Positions 7,135-12,119 of a stretch of 12,119 nucleotides of DNA are shown piece by piece. The notes under the pieces are model-generated. The model had not been told where the DNA came from. It made no database searches and saw only the letters and a program-made list of their open reading frames with translations. Position 1 is the stretch's first letter. Each line of letters starts with the position of its first letter. A program made the translations under genes and the position numbers. Source of the stretch: Modestobacter sp. (lineage in GTDB: Bacteria > Actinomycetota > Actinomycetes > Mycobacteriales > Geodermatophilaceae); contig JAOPWO010000196.1 in assembly GCA_025965635.1 (NCBI GenBank), positions 1-12,119 on the forward strand. The letters are read 5' to 3'.

Positions 7135-7971
7135 ATGCCCAACCCGTTCGTGAAGCTGTGGAAGTACCTGACCGCCTCGGCCAACCAGCAGATCGACCAG
7201 CGAGCCGACCCCAAGGTGCAGATCCAGCAGGCGATCGAGTCCGAGCAGCAGCGTCACCAGTCGCTGGCCAACCAGGCCGCCGCCGTGCTGGGCAACCAGA
7301 GGCAGCTGGAGATGCGGCTGAACAGGCAGCTCGGTGAGGTCGAGCAGCTGCAGGCCTCCGCCCGCCAGGCGCTCGTGCTCGCCGACCAGACCCGGTCCTC
7401 CGGCGACGTCGCGAAGGCCAGCGAGTACGAGAACGCCGCCCAGGCGTTCGCCACCCAGCTGGTCGCCGCCGAGCAGTCGATGGAGGACCTCAAGCGCAGC
7501 CACGACGAGGCGCTGCAGGCCGCCGAGCAGGCCAAGGGCGCGGTCGAGCAGAGCCGGATGCGGTTGCAGACCACGCTGGCCGAGCGCAGCAAGCTGCTCT
7601 CCCAGCTGGAGCAGGCCAAGATGCAGGAGCAGGTCTCCGCGTCGCTGCGGTCGGTCAACGAGCTGTCCGCGCCGGGCAACACGCCCAGCCTGACCGACGT
7701 GCGCGACAAGATCGAGGCCCGGTACGCCAACGCGCTGGGGCAGGCCGAGCTGGCCCAGACCTCGGTCGAAGGCCGGATGCTCGAGGTGCAGAAGGCCACC
7801 CTGGACGTGGCCGGCGCCTCGCGGTTGCAGCAGATCCGCTCCGGGATGTCCGGCGGCACCGCCGCGATCCCCGGCACCCCGGCGACCCAGGCGATCGGCC
7901 CGGGTCAGGAGGCCGCCCAGCCGGCTCAGTCCACCCCGCAGGCGCAGCCGGCCGAACGCCCGGAGCAGTAG
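7135..7971 (+). CDS. pspA: PspA/IM30-family membrane-stress protein
   Basis: PspA proteins are peripheral, coiled-coil, ESCRT-III-like proteins that bind and protect the inner face of the stressed cytoplasmic membrane. This 278-residue protein begins MPNPFVKLWKYL, an amphipathic membrane-binding helix, and continues as long heptad-rich helices to about residue 235. ADPKVQIQQAIE (24-35), GNQRQLEMRLNRQL (53-66), KLLSQLEQAKMQEQVSASLR (153-172) and APGNTPSL (179-186) match the mycobacterial 35-kDa antigen PspA almost word for word. The tail (about 240-278) is rich in Pro, Ala and Gln and probably disordered. ATG 7135 has AGGAGG at 7125-7130, 4 bases upstream; the frame is open from 7036 but that part lacks family sequence. 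No psp partner or regulator gene is adjacent. Confidence 0.92.
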   Translation: MPNPFVKLWKYLTASANQQIDQRADPKVQIQQAIESEQQRHQSLANQAAAVLGNQRQLEMRLNRQLGEVEQLQASARQALVLADQTRSSGDVAKASEYENAAQAFATQLVAAEQSMEDLKRSHDEALQAAEQAKGAVEQSRMRLQTTLAERSKLLSQLEQAKMQEQVSASLRSVNELSAPGNTPSLTDVRDKIEARYANALGQAELAQTSVEGRMLEVQKATLDVAGASRLQQIRSGMSGGTAAIPGTPATQAIGPGQEAAQPAQSTPQAQPAERPEQ

Positions 7972-8032
7972 GAGGACCACCCTCCTCCTGGAGGGGGCCG
8001 GATCCGGAGTCCGTCGTCCGCCGGCACGGCGG
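7970..8032. terminator. Two hairpins between convergent pspA and nei2
   Basis: AGGAGGA (7970-7976) pairs with TCCTCCT (7983-7989) around a 6-base loop, and overlaps the pspA stop codon. CCGCCG (8018-8023) pairs with CGGCGG (8027-8032) around GCA. Both lie in the 71-base gap between convergent genes, where a bidirectional terminator would be expected. Neither is followed by a T-run, so the call rests on position and pairing alone. Confidence 0.35.
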
Positions 8033-8042
8033 GGCTCCCGGG

Positions 8043-8897
8043 TCAGTACCTGCTTGCCGCCGACTGCGGTCGGCCGGGCTCACCGGTGCGGGCCGCCGGG
8101 TCGACGGGGCTGCGGGCGGCCTGGCAGGTCGGGCACCACCAGGTGACCCGCTCCTGCAGGTCCGGGCCCTGGTCACCGAGCAGGATGGGGGTCCGGCACC
8201 GCCGGCACGGTCGGCCCTTGCGGCCGGCCACCCAGTGGTCCTCGCCGCGGCGGGTGCTGCCGGTGGTGCTCTGCTCGGGATGGTGCTTGTTGGCCAGCAT
8301 CAGGGTGCGCGCCCGCTCGACCAGGCCGGCCAGGTCGGGCACGTCGGCGACCCGCACCCAGGGGTGCACGCCGGCGAGGAAGAGCGTCTCGACCTTGTAG
8401 AGGTTGCCGATGCCGGCGAGGTTGCGCTGGTCGAGGATCGCGACGCCGATCTGCTCGTCCGGGTGGCTGCGCAGCCGCCGCAGCGCCTCCTCGAGGTCCC
8501 ACTCCGGGCCCAGCACGTCCGGGCCGAGGTGCCCGACCAGCTCTGCCTCGTCCGCGGTGCGCACCAGCCGGACATCGTGCAGCCGGTAGCCGACGCACTC
8601 CCACTCGTCGGTGGCCAGCACCGCGCGGACGTCGTACGCCGGGCCGCCCCGCCACCTCGTGCCCGGACGGTAGACGTGCCAGCTGCCGTCCATCCGGTAG
8701 TGCGTGCGCAGCGTGCGGCCGTCCCCGAGCCGGATGAGCATGTGCTTGCCGCGAGGCACCACCTCGGTGACGGTCGCCCCGGCCAGGTCGACGTCGGCGA
8801 GCTGTGGCAGTCGCAGTTCGCCGCGGCGCAGGGTGGCGCCGGCCAGCGCTGCGTGCATCCGCTGGGCGGCCAGCCAGACGGTGTCTCCTTCGGGCAC
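8043..8897 (-). CDS. nei2: Fpg/Nei-family DNA glycosylase/AP lyase (Nei2-like endonuclease VIII)
   Basis: This is a base-excision repair enzyme that removes oxidised bases and nicks the abasic site. The start is fixed by chemistry: the family uses the N-terminal proline exposed after Met removal, and here the motif PEGDTVW follows directly after GTG 8897. The upstream ATG at 8906 would add VTV and bury the proline. From GTG 8897 the protein has 284 residues. Visible features are Pro2-Glu3, the RGKH lysine (Lys51), YRMDGSW (67-73), a helix-two-turn-helix LAGIGNLYKVE (160-170), and a C-terminal zinc finger with Cys231, Cys234, Cys255 and Cys258 (ending TWWCPTCQ). The tail after 262 is low-complexity. 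In M. tuberculosis the homologous nei gene adjoins lhr; here the two are separated by one gene. Confidence 0.9.
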   Translation of the reverse strand: MPEGDTVWLAAQRMHAALAGATLRRGELRLPQLADVDLAGATVTEVVPRGKHMLIRLGDGRTLRTHYRMDGSWHVYRPGTRWRGGPAYDVRAVLATDEWECVGYRLHDVRLVRTADEAELVGHLGPDVLGPEWDLEEALRRLRSHPDEQIGVAILDQRNLAGIGNLYKVETLFLAGVHPWVRVADVPDLAGLVERARTLMLANKHHPEQSTTGSTRRGEDHWVAGRKGRPCRRCRTPILLGDQGPDLQERVTWWCPTCQAARSPVDPAARTGEPGRPQSAASRY

Positions 8898-9038
8898 GGT
8901 GACCATGATCCCCGGTTCCGGCGGCGGCCGCCGGTCAGCGGGCGTCCCCGGCGTTGACTCTCCTCGCCTCCGTACCCGGGGCTGTGGCGAGGGCTACATC
9001 GGGGAAGAGGGCCCGGCCCCCCGGCGCTGGACCACCCC
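8898..9038. promoter_or_regulatory. Divergent intergenic region between nei2 and the ABM gene
   Basis: These 141 bases must hold any promoters for nei2 (leftward) and the ABM gene (rightward). On the + strand a TTGACT box occurs at 8954-8959, but I find no acceptable -10 at normal spacing. On the - strand, GGGGA lies 11 bases before GTG 8897 and could serve nei2 as a ribosome binding site. I recognise no DNA-damage box. Confidence 0.3.
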
Positions 9039-9644
9039 GTGAGCGTTGCGACCCGTCTGCGGACCCTGGCCCCTACCCGGTTGACCGGGACCTCGGCCGG
9101 CCGGTCGGCAGTCGCCGACCAGCCGGTGACCGTGACGGCGGCCCGCGTGGTGCGGCCCGAGCAGCGACCGGAGTTCGAGCAGTGGGCCGCCGAGGTCCAG
9201 CAGGTGGTCGCCGGGTTCCCGGGGCACCTGGGGTGCACGCTGCTGCACCCGGGGCTCGGCAGCGACGAGTACCACCTGGTCTACCGGTTCCGCGACTCCG
9301 AGGCGCTGTCCTTCTGGGAGCGGTCCGCCGAACGGCACGCCGCCCTCGAGCGGGTGCACGGCCTCATCGAGGACGAACGCTACGCCCGGGCCGTGGGCCT
9401 GCAGAGCTTCTTCGCGGTACCGCCGCGGCCGGGGCCCCCGTGGCGTAGCTGGGTGCTGACCGTGGCAGTGGTCCTGCTGCTCACGTCCACCTTCCAGCTG
9501 GCCGCGGTCCCGTTCGTCGGGAACTGGCCCTGGCCGCTGCGGCTGCTGCTGTCGGCCGTGTACGTGGTCAGCGCCCTGCGGGTGCTCATGCCACGGCTCA
9601 GCCGCTGGCTGGGCCCCTGGCTGCAGGGGCGCCCACGCAGCTGA
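9039..9644 (+). CDS. Membrane-anchored antibiotic-biosynthesis-monooxygenase (ABM) domain protein
   Basis: The 201-residue protein has an ABM-type ferredoxin-like domain at about 30-127. It includes VTVTAARVVRPEQ, the PGHLGCTLLHP turn (61-71) and DEYHLVYRFRDSEALSFWERS (76-96), the pattern of this dimeric fold. Two hydrophobic segments follow (about 137-157 and 166-186), then a basic end (MPRLSRWLGPWLQGRPRS). ABM proteins with this two-helix membrane tail are a known type in bacteria, but their substrate is unknown, and the fold alone does not prove enzyme activity. GTG 9039 is the longest reasonable start, with no good ribosome binding site; GTG 9126 would start just before the ABM domain and is possible. 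It lies between nei2 and lhr, opposite in strand to both, and converges on lhr with 15 bases between the stops. Confidence 0.75.
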   Translation: MSVATRLRTLAPTRLTGTSAGRSAVADQPVTVTAARVVRPEQRPEFEQWAAEVQQVVAGFPGHLGCTLLHPGLGSDEYHLVYRFRDSEALSFWERSAERHAALERVHGLIEDERYARAVGLQSFFAVPPRPGPPWRSWVLTVAVVLLLTSTFQLAAVPFVGNWPWPLRLLLSAVYVVSALRVLMPRLSRWLGPWLQGRPRS

Positions 9645-9659
9645 CCCCGGCGGGTCTGC

Positions 9660-12119
9660 TCAACGGCGCAGCCGCAGCCCCCGCGGGGTTGCGGCGAACC
9701 CGGCAGCCTGGAGGGCCGAGGACAGCGGGCCGACCTCGTGCACCGAGGCACCGTCGGCCTTCTGCACCGTCATCCGCCCCAGCGCGCCGGACGCTGCGGC
9801 ACCGGACAGTGCCGTGGCCGCCTCCTTGAGCGCCGTCTCCTCATCGGTCCAGGACAGCAGTGTCTTCCCGCCCCGCTCGACGTAGAGCACCAGTTCGCCG
9901 TCGACCAGCACCACCAGCGCGCCGGCCTTGCGGCCGGCCCGGTGCCCGGTGGACTTCTTCCGCCCGCTGCCCTCGCCGACGTCGACCCCCGGCGCCGCAG
10001 TGACCTCACCGTCCTCGGCCGCGCCGACAGCGCGCTCGGGCCAGGGCAGCGCCGCGCCGTAGACGTTGGCGGGGTCGGTGGCCGCCAGCACGACGGCTCC
10101 ACCCGGCACCCGGTCCGGGGTGGCGAAGCTGCGCAGTCGGTCGACCGACCCCGGGGTGCCGAACTGGGCGGCGCCCAGGCCCTCGACGAAGTAGCCCCGC
10201 CGGGCGCGACCGTTCTCCTCGAACGCCCGCAGCACGGGGTACACCGCAGAGAAGCCGCCGGGGAGCTGCTCGGCCATCACGGCTCCGCGGGTGAGCACGC
10301 CGTGCCGCTCCAGGAGCGACTCCGCGCGCGCCGTCGTCCGCTTGGTGCCGTTGGGCTCCAGCTCGGGGAGCCGGGACCACCGCCCGGCCACCGTGGGCGG
10401 ACCGGTGCGGCTGGGCATCGCCGGGCGGCCCACCCGCGTGCGGCCGTACCGTGACCGGTCGAGCCGGGCCCGGGGCGCGGCGGGCGCCTTCCGGTGGGTC
10501 CCACCGCCGGACAGCCGGGTGCGGAGCGGAGCGAGGGTGTCGTTGGTCAGCGCGCCGGCCCACACGAGGTCCCACAGGACGTCGGTGAGCGCCTGGTCGT
10601 CGGTCGAGTTCACCCGGTCCGACAGCGACCGGAAGAACAGGGCGCGGCCGCCGTCGAGCTCGTCGAGCAGCAGCGAGGCGACGCCGCCCTCCTCGACCGT
10701 GCCGCTGGGCTGCTCGGGCAGCAGCAACGGAGCGAGGTCGGCGGGCACCAGGGTGACCCAGCCGTCGCCGCCGGACAGGCTGCCGGCCCCTGCCCACAGC
10801 ACCTCGCCGGCGCTGGTCAGCTCGTCCAGCATCGCGGGGGAGTAGCCCTGGACCCGGGACGGCAGCACCAGCGATTCCAGTGCCGAGGCCGGTACGAGCG
10901 CCCCGGCCAGCTGCTCGACCACCGCGAGCACGCCGTCGACCCCGCGTAGCCGGCTGCCCACCGACTGCCAGGACGACGTGAAGCGAGCCAGCGTGCCGAC
11001 CGGCACTGGTTCGACCTCCTGGCGCAGCTTGGCGAGGCTGCGCCGACGGATGGCGCGCAGCACCTCGGCGTCGCACCATTCCTGGCCGGTGCCGCCGGGC
11101 CGGAACTCGCCGCTGACCAGCCGGCCGGTGCCCACCAGCCGCTGCACCGTCGCCGTCACCACGGCGACCCCGAGGCCCAGCCGGCCGGCGGCCTCCCCGG
11201 GCACGAACGGCCCGTGGGTGCGCGCGTAGCGGCCCACCAGGTCACCCAGCGGGTCGGCCACCGGCTCGGTGAACACCTCGGGCACCCCGACCGGCAGGGC
11301 GGTGCCCAGCGCGTCGCGGAGCCGGCCGGCGTCCTCGATGGCGACGTACCGCAGCTCGCCGGCGATCCGGACCTGCAGCGCCCGCCGGGCCGCGACCAGC
11401 TCCTCCAGCCAGGCGGCCGGTGCGCCGCGCACCCCGGCCTCGGCGACGGTCAGGTCACCGACCATCCGCAGCAGGTCGGCGGTGGCGTCGACGTCGCGGG
11501 GGTGCCGGTCGAGGGGCAGCCGCTGCAGCTCGGACTCGATCTCGGCGAGGGCATCGGAGTCGAGCAGCTCGCGCAGCTCGGAGCGGCCGAGCAGCTCGGC
11601 GAGCAGGCCGGTGTCGAGGGCCAGCGCCTGCGCCCGGCGTTCGGCCAGCGGGGCGTCGCCCTCGTAGATGAACTGCCCGACGTAGCCGAACAGCAACGAC
11701 TGGGCGAACGGGGAGGCGGTCTGGGTCTGCACGTCGACCAGCCGCACCCGGCGGGCGCGCACGTCGGCCATCAGCTCGACCAGCCCGGGCACGTCGTAGA
11801 CGTCCTGCAGCACCTCACGGACCGCCTCGAGGGTGATCGGGAAGGCGGAGAACTCGCCGGCCACCGAGAGCAGCTGGGCGGCCCGCTGCCGCTGCTGCCA
11901 CAGCGGGGTGCGGCGGCGCGGGTCGCGCCGGGGGAGCAGCAGCGCCCGCGCCGCGCACTCGCGGAACCGGCTGGCGAACAGCGCCGAGTTGCCCACCTCG
12001 GCGGTGACCTCCCGCTCGACGTCGTCGGGGTCGAGCAGCGCCAGGTCGGCCTCGGGCACCTCGCCGGTGGTGTCGGGCAGCCGGAGCACGATGCCGTCGT
12101 CGGAGTGCATGGAGGCGAC
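9660..12119 (-). CDS. lhr: ATP-dependent DNA helicase Lhr, C-terminal part (5' end outside window)
   Basis: Lhr is a large 3'-to-5' DNA helicase (about 1500 residues in mycobacteria) involved in repair of DNA crosslinks and other damage. The frame is open to the right edge (VAS before the first internal Met at 12110), so about 819 C-terminal residues are visible and the ATPase motifs lie outside. Near the visible start, HSDDGIVLRLPD and TPLWQQRQRAAQLL...FPITLEAVREVLQDVYDVPGL match the end of the Lhr helicase core. The rest is the Lhr C-terminal domain: winged-helix-type segments, a basic linker (SRYGRTRVGRPAMPSR) and GGFSAVYPVLRAF...RRGYFVEGLGAAQFG. This last region resembles the AlkZ-like glycosylase fold, and E. 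coli Lhr has been reported to have uracil-DNA glycosylase activity in its C-terminal region. No frameshift or internal stop is visible. Confidence 0.9.
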   Translation of the reverse strand, partial: VASMHSDDGIVLRLPDTTGEVPEADLALLDPDDVEREVTAEVGNSALFASRFRECAARALLLPRRDPRRRTPLWQQRQRAAQLLSVAGEFSAFPITLEAVREVLQDVYDVPGLVELMADVRARRVRLVDVQTQTASPFAQSLLFGYVGQFIYEGDAPLAERRAQALALDTGLLAELLGRSELRELLDSDALAEIESELQRLPLDRHPRDVDATADLLRMVGDLTVAEAGVRGAPAAWLEELVAARRALQVRIAGELRYVAIEDAGRLRDALGTALPVGVPEVFTEPVADPLGDLVGRYARTHGPFVPGEAAGRLGLGVAVVTATVQRLVGTGRLVSGEFRPGGTGQEWCDAEVLRAIRRRSLAKLRQEVEPVPVGTLARFTSSWQSVGSRLRGVDGVLAVVEQLAGALVPASALESLVLPSRVQGYSPAMLDELTSAGEVLWAGAGSLSGGDGWVTLVPADLAPLLLPEQPSGTVEEGGVASLLLDELDGGRALFFRSLSDRVNSTDDQALTDVLWDLVWAGALTNDTLAPLRTRLSGGGTHRKAPAAPRARLDRSRYGRTRVGRPAMPSRTGPPTVAGRWSRLPELEPNGTKRTTARAESLLERHGVLTRGAVMAEQLPGGFSAVYPVLRAFEENGRARRGYFVEGLGAAQFGTPGSVDRLRSFATPDRVPGGAVVLAATDPANVYGAALPWPERAVGAAEDGEVTAAPGVDVGEGSGRKKSTGHRAGRKAGALVVLVDGELVLYVERGGKTLLSWTDEETALKEAATALSGAAASGALGRMTVQKADGASVHEVGPLSSALQAAGFAATPRGLRLRR

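Noticed and set aside
7016..7153. 45-codon frame starting ATG 7016, overlapping the GH13 stop as ATGA
   Set aside because: The purine stretch before it is only about one base from the ATG, the sequence (Pro, Asp and Ser rich) resembles translated intergenic DNA, and it runs into pspA. Coding is possible but unsupported.
6901..7980. 359-residue Leu/Gly-rich - strand frame opposite pspA
   Set aside because: The Leu-rich look mirrors Gln and Glu codons of the PspA coiled coil on the other strand.
9738..10949. Frames of 150-240 residues on the + strand opposite lhr
   Set aside because: Arg/Gly/Ala-rich antisense frames with no domain; Lhr on the - strand is continuous and well matched.
1..12119. 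tRNA, rRNA, CRISPR arrays, insertion sequences, phage genes and attachment sites
   Set aside because: I looked for cloverleaf-like stretches, regular direct repeats, transposase motifs and terminal inverted repeats and saw none.

Overview
The window is about 70% GC or higher, with codons ending mostly in G or C, several GTG starts and GA-rich ribosome binding sites. The proteins look like those of a high-GC actinobacterium. Several have close counterparts in mycobacteria (LpqY, SugA, SugB, SugC, the 35-kDa type PspA, Nei2, Lhr), but nothing mycolate-specific is present. A non-mycolate family such as Geodermatophilaceae is a reasonable guess from style alone; it is an inference, not a demonstrated identity.

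Left edge (1-667): the tail of a DUF4032-family gene in one continuous reading frame, interrupted by an in-frame amber codon at 83-85. This looks like a decayed gene, a sequencing error or possible readthrough. A 100-base gap (668-767) follows, holding a TTGACA box, a perfect 10-base palindrome and a strong ribosome binding site.

Centre (768-7016): a carbohydrate uptake operon, lpqY-sugA-sugB-sugC, encoding a lipoprotein receptor, two membrane permeases and an ATPase in the same order as the mycobacterial trehalose importer. After a very stable hairpin comes a GH13 alpha-glucosidase-type enzyme. The simplest reading is import of trehalose or another alpha-glucoside followed by cytoplasmic hydrolysis. 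No sugar-responsive regulator lies in the window.

Right of centre (7135-7971): a PspA/IM30 membrane-stress protein on the + strand. It converges with nei2, a Fpg/Nei-type DNA glycosylase on the - strand.

Right end (9039-12119): a small membrane-anchored antibiotic-biosynthesis-monooxygenase (ABM) domain protein on the + strand, then the C-terminal half of the DNA-repair helicase Lhr on the - strand, running off the right edge. lhr and nei are neighbours in Mycobacterium tuberculosis; here the ABM gene sits between them in the opposite orientation.

I see no RNA genes, CRISPR arrays, insertion sequences, phage genes or attachment sites. Most of the window is ordinary chromosomal content. I do not see a convincing undescribed system. 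The points most worth checking are the amber-interrupted DUF4032 gene, the hairpin between sugC and the glucosidase gene, the trehalose-type importer beside a GH13 enzyme, and the gene lying between lhr and nei2.
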